DNA of 36,693 nt from an uncultured Bacteroides sp. Lineage in GTDB: Bacteria; Bacteroidota; Bacteroidia; Bacteroidales; Bacteroidaceae. The number at the start of each line of letters is the position of its first letter. Position 1 is the first letter of the stretch. The notes below the pieces were generated by a model. The model did not search any database and was not told the DNA's origin. It was given only the letters and a program-made list of their open reading frames with translations. The position numbers and the translations under genes are program-made. Shown piece by piece: positions 8,496 through 15,733 of this stretch. Location of the stretch: contig NZ_CAUCSQ010000041.1 of assembly GCF_958445495.1 (NCBI RefSeq), forward strand, positions 1 through 36,693, written 5' to 3'.

Positions 8496-9797
8496 ATGAG
8501 ATATTATAGTACGAACAAACAAGCGCCGGAGGCTTCTTTGCAGGAAGCTGTGGTGAAAGGCCTTGCTGCGGACAAAGGGCTGTTTATGCCTGTGGCCATC
8601 AAGCCGCTTCCGCAAGATTTTTACGATACGATTGACAGTTTGTCTTTTCAGGAAATAGCTTATCGCGTAGCCGATGCCTTTTTCGGCGAAGACGTTCCGG
8701 CAGATACGCTGAAACAGATTGTATATGCTACATTGAGCTTTGATGTGCCTTTGGTGAAGGTATCTGAGAATATTTATTCGCTCGAACTTTTCCACGGTCC
8801 CACATTGGCTTTCAAAGATGTAGGCGGTCGTTTTATGGCGCGGCTGCTCGGCTACTTCATCAAAAAGGAAGGACAGAAGAAGGTAAATGTGCTGGTAGCT
8901 ACTTCCGGTGATACGGGAAGTGCGGTAGCCAACGGATTCTTAGGAGTAGAAGGTATTCATGTATATGTACTGTATCCGAAAGGGAAAGTCAGCGAAATAC
9001 AGGAAAAACAATTCACCACGCTGGGACAAAATATTACCGCCCTCGAAGTGGACGGAACGTTTGATGATTGCCAGGCATTGGTAAAAGCGGCTTTTATGGA
9101 TAAAGAGCTGAACGAACACCTGTCGTTGACTTCCGCCAATTCCATCAATGTGGCGCGTTTCCTGCCGCAGGCGTTCTATTATTTCTATGCTTATGCCCAA
9201 CTGAAACGTGCCGGGAAAGCAGACAATGCGGTAATCTGTGTGCCTAGCGGTAATTTCGGGAACATCACAGCCGGTTTGTTCGGCAAGAAGATGGGATTGC
9301 CTGTCAAACGTTTCATTGCCGCCAACAACCGCAACGATATATTTTATCAATATCTGCAGACCGGCGAATATAATCCGCGTCCTTCCGTGGCTACCATCGC
9401 CAACGCAATGGATGTCGGTAATCCTAGCAATTTCGCCCGCGTGCTCGACTTGTACGGAGGTTCCCATGCCGCTATTTCTGCCGAGATTTCAGGAGCGGCT
9501 TATACGGACGAGCAGATTCGTGAAACAGTGAAAGAAACTTGGAGAACGTACCGTTATCTTCTGGACCCCCACGGAGCTTGCGGATACCGTGCTTTGGCGG
9601 AAGGCCTGAAACCGGGAGAGACAGGTATATTCCTTGAAACGGCTCATCCTGCCAAGTTCCTTGAAACCGTAGAAAGTATTATCGGCGAAACCGTGGAAAT
9701 CCCTGCCAAATTGCAAGAGTTCATGAAAGGCGAGAAGAAGAGCCTGCCAATGACGAAAGAGTTTGCAGACTTTAAGAGATATCTGCTTACACTGTAA
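8496..9797 (+). CDS. thrC: Threonine synthase
   Basis: A 433-residue PLP enzyme converting O-phosphohomoserine to threonine. The PLP-lysine motif GPTLAFKDVGGRFMA places the Schiff-base lysine at about residue 107. The phosphate-binding ATSGDTGSAVANGF, the SANSINVAR segment and PSGNFGN are all present. Its length matches the shorter bacterial ThrC class, and the N-terminus (MRYYSTNKQAPEASLQEAVVKGL) is typical. It is the last gene of the thr operon. The 3' untranslated region holds the 22-nt repeat array and then a terminator hairpin. Confidence 0.97.
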   Translation: MRYYSTNKQAPEASLQEAVVKGLAADKGLFMPVAIKPLPQDFYDTIDSLSFQEIAYRVADAFFGEDVPADTLKQIVYATLSFDVPLVKVSENIYSLELFHGPTLAFKDVGGRFMARLLGYFIKKEGQKKVNVLVATSGDTGSAVANGFLGVEGIHVYVLYPKGKVSEIQEKQFTTLGQNITALEVDGTFDDCQALVKAAFMDKELNEHLSLTSANSINVARFLPQAFYYFYAYAQLKRAGKADNAVICVPSGNFGNITAGLFGKKMGLPVKRFIAANNRNDIFYQYLQTGEYNPRPSVATIANAMDVGNPSNFARVLDLYGGSHAAISAEISGAAYTDEQIRETVKETWRTYRYLLDPHGACGYRALAEGLKPGETGIFLETAHPAKFLETVESIIGETVEIPAKLQEFMKGEKKSLPMTKEFADFKRYLLTL

Positions 9798-9819
9798 TTT
9801 AAATCTCCGAATAGAATTC

Positions 9820-9907
9820 TGTGCCATCATGGAGGCAAGACTGTGCCACTGCGGTGGCATGCTTGTGCCTTCGCGATGGCACGGTTGTGCCTATAGGAAG
9901 GCATCAA
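9820..9907 (+). repeat. Four tandem 22-nt stem-loop repeats (TGTGCC-N8-GGCA-N4)
   Basis: Four units start at 9820, 9842, 9864 and 9886, each reading TGTGCC, eight variable bases, GGCA, four variable bases, with an exact 22-nt period. Each unit can form a TGCC/GGCA hairpin, extended in unit 2 (GCCAC/GTGGC) and unit 3 (GTGCC/GGCAC). GGCA of one unit can also pair with TGCC of the next (for example GGCAC-GGTT-GTGCC), giving two alternative folding registers. The period is not a multiple of three, so it is not coding. The array starts 22 nt after the thrC stop and ends about 60 nt before the operon's terminator hairpin. Confidence 0.85.
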
Positions 9908-9966
9908 CTTGTTATGCAGCAATCCTGCGGTTCGTCGCATTGTTTCGTCCCGTGAATCGTTCTTAA

Positions 9967-9989
9967 CCGGCAGATTGTTAATTTGCCGG
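9967..9989 (+). terminator. thr operon terminator
   Basis: CCGGCA (9967-9972) and TGCCGG (9984-9989) form a perfect 6-bp GC-rich stem with an 11-nt loop. An AT-rich stretch follows, including TTTGCTTTTTATC. The position at the end of the thr operon and before the next promoter fits an intrinsic terminator. Confidence 0.65.
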
Positions 9990-10063
9990 AATTTCCGTTT
10001 GCTTTTTATCTCTATTCTTCCTATTTATAGGAAATGAAATGCGGATAATTGCTAAAAAGTGTG

Positions 10064-10071
10064 TATCTTTG
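10064..10071 (+). promoter_or_regulatory. Promoter -7 box for the structured RNA / OmpA-like transcript
   Basis: TATCTTTG followed by CCGCC matches TAnnTTTG. A start near 10078 would place the folded RNA at 10126-10300 on the transcript and the OmpA-like gene at 10350. No second TAnnTTTG box was seen between the folded element and the gene. Confidence 0.6.
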
Positions 10072-10125
10072 CCGCCATAGCTGAAGGGAAGTGTCCTAAG
10101 GTGTTTTTATAATAGTGAAATAGTA

Positions 10126-10300
10126 AGAAGCGTTGTGCTTCATTCTTGTCAACGAAAACCTGAGAAATTTTCAACAGAGTACGAGAATGGCATGAGCGGT
10201 TCTCACGCATATAGCGTGGGTCTGCTGTCCATTTTGTACTCTCAGGTTTTCTCAGGACCTTCGTTGGCGAAGTGGCACGCAGTTCCACGCTTCTGTTTTT
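10126..10300 (+). ncRNA. Strongly folded RNA element of about 170 nt, unidentified
   Basis: Nested complementary arms close one long rod: AGAAGCGT/ACGCTTCT (10126-10133/10287-10294), GTGC/GCAC (10135-10138/10275-10278), CAAC/GTTG (10150-10153/10263-10266), GAAAACCTGAG/CTCAGGTTTTC (10154-10164/10241-10251), GAGTAC/GTACTC (10177-10182/10236-10241, sharing one base with the previous stem), AATGG/CCATT (10186-10190/10229-10233) and an apical CACGC/GCGTG hairpin with loop ATATA (10204-10218). The closing arm is followed by TTTTT (10296-10300), as at the end of an independently terminated transcript. It could be a small RNA, possibly 6S-like in shape, or a 5' regulatory element for the OmpA-like gene. 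I did not match it to a named family. The pairing is read directly; function is unknown. Confidence 0.7.
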
Positions 10301-10349
10301 ATAAATTCTGCCTTTAGGGACTGTAGACAGAACAAACGTATATTATTTT

Positions 10350-11570
10350 ATGAAAGCAAGGAGTTTATTGTTTTTTTCCTTCTGCTGTTTGTCTTATTGG
10401 GCTATGGCGCAATCAGACGGTAAGTCTGACAGAGTGAGGTTGGGTGTAAAGGGAGGAGTCCATCTTTCCAATGCGCATTATTCGAATCTTGATTCGTACA
10501 GTCCGGACTGGATTTCCAACGGGGTCGGAGGAGTGTTTGCAGAATTTGATTTAGGAGAAAAGAGGAAGTTCACTATCCGTCCGGAAGTTCTTTTCCTTTC
10601 CCGTGGTACTGAAATAAAAGATGCCCGTCTTTTTTATAAGCTAAAGGCGAAATATACCGATTTCCGCATACCTTTGATTTATAATTTTTCTAATCCTTCT
10701 AAGGTGAGTCCCTATGTTTATGTAGCTCCTGTATTGGGAATTGCCGGAGGAGGGGAGATTAATTATACCGAATATGATGACGGGGAGAGGTATGAATGGA
10801 CTCCTTTGGATATCAGTAATGCAAATCTTTCGAAAATAAATTTCAGTGTGGCGGCAGGAGTGGGAATCCGGATTCCCATTAAAATCACTTCCGAAAAAAG
10901 GATCCATCTGGCATTGGAGGCAAACTACCAATATGGCATAACGGATACTTACGGGAGTAAGGAAAAAGAGGGGGAAGCGATTGCTGTGAACCGTGCCATA
11001 TATGATATCGCCGGTACGCGCAAATATCAAGGAATAGAGGTTACTGCAGCTTTATCCGTTCCTTTGAGCATTTTCAAAAAGGCGCCTGTAAAAGAAAAAG
11101 CCGTTCCTGTTGTTGAAACGCCTGTCGTAGTACGGGAAGCCGCTCCGGTCGTTATTGCAGCGGAAGAAGAAAAGCCGTGTTATACATTAGAGGAGATTCT
11201 GGATTTGGTTGTCGCTCAAAAACCGATTGCCGGAAAAACCATTTGTGCGATAGATGTCATTAATTTTGAATTCGGGAAAAGTGTCATAAATGTCAATTCG
11301 CATGCTTATCTTGACAAAATAGCCATGTTGATGCAAAGGACGAATCTGAGCATTGAGATTAAGGGACATACGGATAATGTAGGGAAGGAGGATTTCAATC
11401 TGGAGCTTTCCAGAAAAAGAGCGAAGGCCGTCTATGATTATTTGGTTAAAAAGGGCGCCAGTTCTTCCAAACTTTCTTATACTTATTATGGAATGACTAA
11501 ACCGATAGCGTCCAATGATACGGAAGAGGGCAGACTGGTTAATCGTAGAGTAGAATTTGAAATCAAATAA
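10350..11570 (+). CDS. Outer-membrane OmpA-family protein (beta-barrel plus OmpA domain)
   Basis: A 406-residue secreted protein with signal peptide MKARSLLFFSFCCLSYWAMA, cleaved about after residue 20. Residues 25-245 have the alternating pattern of a PorT/OmpA-like outer-membrane barrel (GVKGGVHLSN, RPEVLFLSRG, PLIYNF, VAAGVGIRIP). A Pro/Val/Ala-rich linker (about 248-275) leads to a C-terminal peptidoglycan-binding OmpA domain (about 300-406) with INFEFGKSVINVNS, IKGHTDNVGKEDFNLELSRKRA and NRRVEFEIK. It probably links the outer membrane to the cell wall. It is followed 15 nt later by a lipoprotein gene and preceded by a folded RNA element that may be its 5' leader. Its specific role is unknown. 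Confidence 0.9.
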   Translation: MKARSLLFFSFCCLSYWAMAQSDGKSDRVRLGVKGGVHLSNAHYSNLDSYSPDWISNGVGGVFAEFDLGEKRKFTIRPEVLFLSRGTEIKDARLFYKLKAKYTDFRIPLIYNFSNPSKVSPYVYVAPVLGIAGGGEINYTEYDDGERYEWTPLDISNANLSKINFSVAAGVGIRIPIKITSEKRIHLALEANYQYGITDTYGSKEKEGEAIAVNRAIYDIAGTRKYQGIEVTAALSVPLSIFKKAPVKEKAVPVVETPVVVREAAPVVIAAEEEKPCYTLEEILDLVVAQKPIAGKTICAIDVINFEFGKSVINVNSHAYLDKIAMLMQRTNLSIEIKGHTDNVGKEDFNLELSRKRAKAVYDYLVKKGASSSKLSYTYYGMTKPIASNDTEEGRLVNRRVEFEIK

Positions 11571-11571
11571 C

Positions 11572-11577
11572 AGGAGG
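11572..11577 (+). promoter_or_regulatory. Strong Shine-Dalgarno AGGAGG before the lipoprotein gene
   Basis: A perfect AGGAGG lies 8 nt before the ATG at 11586, in the 15-nt gap after the OmpA-like gene. Such strong sites are uncommon in Bacteroides, whose initiation usually relies on A-rich leaders. It supports the chosen start. Confidence 0.6.
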
Positions 11578-11585
11578 ATAAAAAT

Positions 11586-12749
11586 ATGAAAACAACATAT
11601 CTATTGGCGGAACGGGCGAAAATGTGCCTGTTCACGTTGGTTTGTCTCTTTGCAATGTCAAGCTGTATTTCTGACGGGGATGAAACGGTGGTGCTGGAAA
11701 CCGGAAATGCGCAGGCACGCAAAATGCTGCTGGGAGAGTGGAAATTGTCGTCCAAAACGGCGGTTGACGAGAATGGAAAAGAAATGTCCGAAGAAGATAT
11801 TTCAAAAGAGCCTGTACTGGGATTTATGGATGACGGAAGCTGTACATTGACCTATCCTGACGGGAATAGTGTCAAGCGTGAATGGAGCCTGTCGGATGAT
11901 TCTTATACGGTTTCCATTTCGGGGATACGTTATGAAATATACACGCTGGGAAAGAATATCCTGGTATTGATTATCGAATATGAGGATTATTACTTGAAAT
12001 TTGTTTATCATAGGTTGTCTTCTCCTGAACCGGAAGAAGAAGGAGGAGAAATCGGAGGAACGGATGACAATAATCCGTATAAACCCTATTCCGCGCATTC
12101 TAAGGTTTCTAAAATCGTGGTGGACGGTACGGATGTTTATACTTTCGAGTACGATGCAAAAGGGCGCATTATGAAATATAAGACTCCGGGCAAGACTTAT
12201 ACATTTACTTATGAGGATGTTAAAGTATATTTGTGGCTGGACGGGAAAATCGTCAATACGGGTTTTGTCGGTTCCAACGGTTATTTGACTACGATGTGGA
12301 ATGGAAACGATGCGACTAAGGGGGTGAGCACGTTTACTTACAATTCGAATAAGAATCTGGGTAAACTGGAATATAAGAGCAGCACTGCACAGAGCTGGAC
12401 GCCGATTTATTCGGACGGTAACCTGACTTCTTTGTATAGCGACGGTTCCCATAACTTCACCTACACTTCTTCCGGCAATACTTTTTCTGTCGATTTGGAC
12501 GGGTTCATCTCTGCCGTGTATCAGTGGGAATGGTTTATGCATGATGCGGAAGTTATTTGGGGATTGTTTGATTTTTACGGGAAAAGGTCGCAAAAACTCC
12601 TTTATACGGAGAATACCAGCCAATGGAACAATACCTTTACTTATTATTGGGCGGAAAGAGAGGATTTTACTTTGCGTATCACCCAAATTAGGAAAGGGCT
12701 GAATACTAATTTTGACAGGAGCTATAAGATTTATACTTCTGAGGATTAG
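11586..12749 (+). CDS. Probable surface lipoprotein, lipocalin-like plus DUF4595-like domains
   Basis: A 387-residue lipoprotein. The N-terminus carries a hydrophobic stretch ending in MSSC with the lipidated cysteine at residue 27, followed by ISDGDE, an acidic tract resembling the Bacteroidetes lipoprotein surface-export signal. Residues 38-145 (GEWKLSSK...SLSDDSYTVSISG) resemble the lipocalin-like domains common in Bacteroides lipoproteins. An acidic linker (EPEEEGGEIGGTDDNN) leads to a Tyr/Thr-rich beta repeat region (VYTFEYDAKGRIMKYKTPGK, TFTYEDVKVYLW, HNFTYTSSGN) like DUF4595/YD-type sheets. It probably shares a transcript with the OmpA-like gene. Function is unknown; domain names are from pattern recognition only. 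Confidence 0.8.
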   Translation: MKTTYLLAERAKMCLFTLVCLFAMSSCISDGDETVVLETGNAQARKMLLGEWKLSSKTAVDENGKEMSEEDISKEPVLGFMDDGSCTLTYPDGNSVKREWSLSDDSYTVSISGIRYEIYTLGKNILVLIIEYEDYYLKFVYHRLSSPEPEEEGGEIGGTDDNNPYKPYSAHSKVSKIVVDGTDVYTFEYDAKGRIMKYKTPGKTYTFTYEDVKVYLWLDGKIVNTGFVGSNGYLTTMWNGNDATKGVSTFTYNSNKNLGKLEYKSSTAQSWTPIYSDGNLTSLYSDGSHNFTYTSSGNTFSVDLDGFISAVYQWEWFMHDAEVIWGLFDFYGKRSQKLLYTENTSQWNNTFTYYWAEREDFTLRITQIRKGLNTNFDRSYKIYTSED

Positions 12750-12810
12750 CTGTCATGGTTTGTTATTGCCGTATGCCTAAAGGCAGGCGTTGATTGCCCT
12801 GTGAATTGAA

Positions 12811-12868
12811 AATGCAGATTGGCGCAAGGGAATTCGGAAATCCGCGAATGTTTGCGTTAATCTGCATT
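12811..12868. terminator. Bidirectional terminator between convergent genes
   Basis: AATGCAGATTGGCGCAA (12811-12827) pairs with TTGCGTTAATCTGCATT (12852-12868) as a continuous 17-bp stem with two G-U pairs, and the loop contains a further ATTCG/CGAAT hairpin. It lies between the end of the lipoprotein gene and the end of the thiamine pyrophosphokinase gene. Confidence 0.75.
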
Positions 12869-12888
12869 CCGGTGTGCGGACGGAATCT

Positions 12889-13533
12889 CTAATCTGTTTT
12901 TCCGGTTGAACGGTAGGCGAGGAATACGAGGTATTCTCCTATGCAACGGATGGTAAATTGGCCGGATACGGCTTCGTTCAGTGTGCCTTGCCACCAGTTC
13001 GTGAAGTCACTGAGCGGATAAACCAATCCTTCTCCTTTCAGTTCTTTTGCCTTGAAATTGAAGACAGATACTTGTTGGCCGGGATGCGATATAAAGGTTT
13101 GTGTGTCTTTGGCGGGGATAAATACGCCGTAATCGGTAAAAGTCCGTACTTCCATACCGTTTTCCATATAATCAATAAGCAGGCTGATGTTTCCCAATGT
13201 ATGGTCTTCCCGTTTGCCGGTCGCCCCGACAATGGCGATTTTACGGTAACCTTTTTCCCACAGGAAACGGACAGCTTTGGTCTGGTCGTTTGTTTCCTGG
13301 TCGGTTATACGAAGGATGATGTCCGAGAAGCGTATTTTATTTTCTGCGGAAAGGGAATCGCCGTCGCCGATAATCATGTCGGGAATATGTCCGCGTGAGA
13401 TATATTCGTTTGCCGCCCCGTCGCAACAAACTACGAATCGGGCGTTTTCCAGTATCCGTAAAGGCCGGGAGTCATTGGGATATTCGCCGTTGGCAAGTAT
13501 CACGGCTTCGGGAGTGTAGTGTTCATTTATCAT
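12889..13533 (-). CDS. tnr3: Thiamine pyrophosphokinase
   Basis: A 214-residue enzyme transferring pyrophosphate from ATP to thiamine to make TPP. Motifs: VILANGEYP at the N-terminus, CCDGAANEY, IGDGDSLS (metal-binding), TDQETNDQTKA and GATGKREDHTLGNISLL, all characteristic of the family. The frame is open to 13842, but the upstream part is an out-of-frame shadow of pnuT. The start at 13533 overlaps the pnuT stop as ATGA (13530-13533), which is decisive. It is the second gene of a TPP-riboswitch operon with the transporter, so it traps imported thiamine as TPP. The name tnr3 follows Bacteroides usage. Confidence 0.93.
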   Translation of the reverse strand: MINEHYTPEAVILANGEYPNDSRPLRILENARFVVCCDGAANEYISRGHIPDMIIGDGDSLSAENKIRFSDIILRITDQETNDQTKAVRFLWEKGYRKIAIVGATGKREDHTLGNISLLIDYMENGMEVRTFTDYGVFIPAKDTQTFISHPGQQVSVFNFKAKELKGEGLVYPLSDFTNWWQGTLNEAVSGQFTIRCIGEYLVFLAYRSTGKTD

Positions 13534-14135
13534 TGTATGCTCATTAATCTTTTCCATTTGAAGTAGCCGAAGACAGCTATAATAGAGTAAAGTCCGTACA
13601 AGGCGGAAGTGAAATAGAGGTCTTTGTAAATATAGAGCCCGCAACAAACGAGGTCTACGAAAATCCAGGCGAACCATTGTTCGATGTATTTGCGTGCCAG
13701 CATCCACATACCGACAATGCTCAATGCCGTGGTAAAACTGTCCAGCCACGGGACGTTGCTGTCCGTGTATTCGATAAGTATCCACGCAATACCGATGAAG
13801 GCGGCCGTGAATGCGAGCGATAACGGAAGATAGCATTTCCAAGGGGCATGTACGATGGGAAGAGCTGCGGATTCACCGGTGTCCGGGCAGTCTGTATTTT
13901 GTCTTTTCCTTTTCCGATGTCCCCATGTCCAAAAGCCCCATCCGTAAATAGCTGCTATCAGATAGTAGATGTTGATGCCGAAATCTGCATACAACCCTGC
14001 TTTATAATAGACGAAAATATAGACGGCGGGCATAACGATACCTGCCAGCCAAAGATAGATGCTTGCCCGGTATTCCAGCCATAGATAGGCCAGACCGACG
14101 ATTGTACCGAATATTTCCAGAAAATCCAGTTCCAT
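13530..14135 (-). CDS. pnuT: PnuC-family thiamine transporter (PnuT)
   Basis: A 201-residue inner-membrane protein with about seven hydrophobic segments and PnuC-family hallmarks (AAIYGWGFWTWGHRKR, WILIEYTDSNVPWLDSFTTALSIVGMWMLARKYIEQWF, LFGLYS-like C-terminus). PnuC proteins carry vitamins by facilitated diffusion, and trapping comes from the downstream kinase. The TPP riboswitch directly upstream and coupling to thiamine pyrophosphokinase point to thiamine rather than nicotinamide riboside. Start MELDFLEIFGTIVGLAYL at 14135. The gene ends by overlapping the kinase start. No thiamine outer-membrane receptor gene lies in this operon. Confidence 0.93.
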   Translation of the reverse strand: MELDFLEIFGTIVGLAYLWLEYRASIYLWLAGIVMPAVYIFVYYKAGLYADFGINIYYLIAAIYGWGFWTWGHRKRKRQNTDCPDTGESAALPIVHAPWKCYLPLSLAFTAAFIGIAWILIEYTDSNVPWLDSFTTALSIVGMWMLARKYIEQWFAWIFVDLVCCGLYIYKDLYFTSALYGLYSIIAVFGYFKWKRLMSIQ

Positions 14136-14193
14136 AGTCAGGTGTTGTTAAAAATGGAAGGATATGCGTCCTGTAACTGCTTATTAATTATAG

Positions 14194-14266
14194 TTCTCTA
14201 CGCCGGCATTACCCGAATCAGATTCTATGGGTATGTTCTCAGCCCGTCATGTTAAGGCACCCCTGT
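14194..14266 (-). promoter_or_regulatory. TPP riboswitch (THI element)
   Basis: On the minus strand the conserved order is complete: ACAGGGGTGCC (14266-14256), GGGCTGAGA (14245-14237), ACCC, then CTGATTCGGGTAATGCC followed by GGCGTAGAGAA ending near 14194. These form the pyrimidine-binding and pyrophosphate-binding arms. It begins about 8 nt after the predicted transcription start and lies about 58 nt before pnuT, so TPP should repress pnuT-tnr3. Between it and the gene, AGGA/TCCT followed by CCATTTTT is a weak expression-platform hairpin; control could be transcriptional or translational. Confidence 0.96.
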
Positions 14267-14280
14267 CAGTGAATCGGCGG

Positions 14281-14312
14281 CAAAATTACGCCTTTTGCTT
14301 GAAGAATGCAAA
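14281..14312 (-). promoter_or_regulatory. pnuT-tnr3 promoter
   Basis: On the minus strand TTTG (14312-14309), 20 nt, then TAATTTTG (14288-14281) exactly fits the Bacteroidetes consensus TTTG-N19-21-TAnnTTTG. The start would fall near 14274, just ahead of the riboswitch, which supports both calls. Confidence 0.85.
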
Positions 14313-14317
14313 AAAAC

Positions 14318-14348
14318 TTTTAGATTTACTTAAAACAATGTAACTTTG
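14318..14348 (+). promoter_or_regulatory. mscS promoter
   Basis: TAACTTTG (14341-14348) is a full -7 match about 55 nt before the ATG. TTTT at 14318-14321, 19 nt upstream, is an imperfect -33 element. It is divergent from the pnuT promoter, with the two sets of boxes only a few bases apart. Confidence 0.7.
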
Positions 14349-14402
14349 CCGTTTGTTGAAAATAGCAAAACAACAATTTATTCAATTTAATACCTATCAA
14401 TT

Positions 14403-15314
14403 ATGTTACTATTATTTCAAGCAACAGCAACACAGGTTGCGGATTCCACACAAGTGGTCGCAGACGAGTTAATGGAACAGGCAATAGCTAATGCTGACGG
14501 TCTGGATAAGCTTTCGCTTATCACGCAGCAACTTCTGGATTTCGCTATCCGTGCCGGTGAGCGTATTCTTATTGCGGTGATTGTCTTTATCGTGGGACGT
14601 TTCCTTATCTCTATGCTCAACAGGTTCGTCGGACGTTTGATGGACAGGAGGAAAGTGGATATCAGCATCAAGACTTTTGTCAAGAGCCTGGTAAATATCA
14701 CGCTGACTGTTCTGTTGATAATTTCCGTAGTCGGCGCTTTAGGGGTCGAAACGACTTCATTCGCGGCTTTGTTGGCATCTGCCGGTGTAGCTGTGGGCAT
14801 GGCGTTGTCCGGAAATTTGCAGAACTTTGCGGGAGGGCTGATTGTACTGTTGTTCAAACCGTATAAAGTAGGTGACTGGATTGAGAGCCAGGGAGTTTCG
14901 GGAACGGTGAAGGAAATCCAGATTTTCCATACGATTCTGACTACTGCGGACAATAAGGTGATTTATATACCGAACGGTGCGATGAGTAGTGGCGTCGTGA
15001 CAAACTATAATACGCAAACGACTCGCCGTGTGGAATGGATTGTGGGTATTGATTATGGAGAAGATTATGATAAAGTACAACAAATCGTACGTGATATATT
15101 GGCTGCCGACAAGCGTATTCTCGATGAGCCTGCTCCCTTTGTGGCTCTTCATGCGCTGGATGCCAGCAGCGTGAATGTCATTGCCCGCGTATGGGTGAAT
15201 AGTGGAGATTATTGGGGAGTCTATTTCGACATAAACAAAGCGATTTACGAAACCTTCAATGAAAAAGGAATCAATTTCCCGTTCCCGCAGCTTACGGTAC
15301 ATCAGGGAAATTGA
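14403..15314 (+). CDS. mscS: Small-conductance mechanosensitive channel, MscS family
   Basis: A 303-residue inner-membrane channel that releases solutes on hypo-osmotic shock. An N-terminal segment of about 45 residues precedes hydrophobic helices (ILIAVIVFIVGRFLISML, NITLTVLLIISVVGALGV) and the pore-lining TM3 (ASAGVAVGMALSGNLQNFAGG), rich in Ala and Gly as in E. coli MscS. The cytoplasmic vestibule follows (LLFKPYKVGDWIE, IYIPNGAMSSGVVTNYN). Length is close to the 286 residues of E. coli MscS. It starts at MLLLFQATATQVADS and is monocistronic: its own promoter lies upstream, and a small ATGCC/GGCAT hairpin (15318-15335) and the long terminator at 15414-15462 follow. Confidence 0.95.
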   Translation: MLLLFQATATQVADSTQVVADELMEQAIANADGLDKLSLITQQLLDFAIRAGERILIAVIVFIVGRFLISMLNRFVGRLMDRRKVDISIKTFVKSLVNITLTVLLIISVVGALGVETTSFAALLASAGVAVGMALSGNLQNFAGGLIVLLFKPYKVGDWIESQGVSGTVKEIQIFHTILTTADNKVIYIPNGAMSSGVVTNYNTQTTRRVEWIVGIDYGEDYDKVQQIVRDILAADKRILDEPAPFVALHALDASSVNVIARVWVNSGDYWGVYFDINKAIYETFNEKGINFPFPQLTVHQGN

Positions 15315-15413
15315 TAATGCCTTTCGTCCGGCATGTATTTGGATGACGAGCCCGTCTCAAGCTTGATTGTGAGGATTGAAAGTCCTGCAGGTTGAAATTC
15401 TCTAAAGAAAAAT

Positions 15414-15462
15414 CCCCTCGTTCCAGCCTCATATTGTCCTGATTGGAGGCTGGAGCGAGGGG
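15414..15462. terminator. Long hairpin terminator between mscS and the small minus-strand gene
   Basis: CCCCTCGTTCCAGCCTC (15414-15430) pairs with GAGGCTGGAGCGAGGGG (15446-15462) over 17 bp with one G-U, around a 15-nt loop. Read on the minus strand it is followed by ATTTTTCTTT, a proper U-tract, so it mainly terminates the 79-residue gene at 15494. It can also stop plus-strand transcripts from mscS. Confidence 0.85.
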
Positions 15463-15493
15463 ATGGTTCTGTTTCAATTTGTATCTTATGTCT

Positions 15494-15733
15494 TTATCTT
15501 ATACCGAAATCTTCGGCAAATTCATATCTGTCTTCTTTGATTCCTAGGATGCGATTGATTTTCCTTCTTTTCTCCAGGTCTTTAAAATAATCCTCTACGA
15601 CTTGATAGAGGTCGAAGTTGGTGGTAGATCCTGCGGCCATATCGAGCGATTCCACCATTTTCTCTACCGCCTGACGGATTTTCTCTGCGTCTATCAGATG
15701 CAGTTCGTTGCTGTGTATTAAATATTTTTCCAT
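15494..15733 (-). CDS. Small hypothetical protein, 79 residues
   Basis: A soluble, highly charged protein (MEKYLIHSNELHLIDAEKI...) with no signal peptide or membrane segment. The middle is likely helical (AEKIRQAVEKMVESLDM, YQVVEDYFKDLEKRRKINRIL). I do not recognise a family. A strong minus-strand terminator follows it, which supports a real gene. It lies 75 nt downstream of metY on the same strand and could be co-transcribed. Its ATG is the last three bases of a 10-bp inverted repeat, which could control translation. Confidence 0.65.
   Translation of the reverse strand: MEKYLIHSNELHLIDAEKIRQAVEKMVESLDMAAGSTTNFDLYQVVEDYFKDLEKRRKINRILGIKEDRYEFAEDFGIR

Noticed and set aside
7854..8795. Minus-strand ORF of 313 codons across apgM and thrC
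   Set aside because: It is antisense to two clearly conserved genes and has no signature of its own.
9820..9907. CRISPR array
   Set aside because: Units are 22 nt with only 10 conserved bases and no spacers of normal length; no cas genes are nearby.
10052..10288. Minus-strand ORF of 78 codons
   Set aside because: It is antisense to the folded RNA element and its promoter box; its sequence follows from the hairpin arms.
13534..13842. N-terminal extension of thiamine pyrophosphokinase
   Set aside because: It is an out-of-frame shadow of pnuT; the ATGA overlap at 13530-13533 fixes the start.
15414..15462. Inverted repeat as a transposon end
   Set aside because: There is no transposase or target duplication; position and the minus-strand U-tract fit a terminator.
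15292..15477. Minus-strand ORF of 61 codons after mscS
   Set aside because: It runs through the long terminator hairpin and overlaps the mscS end; composition is not protein-like.
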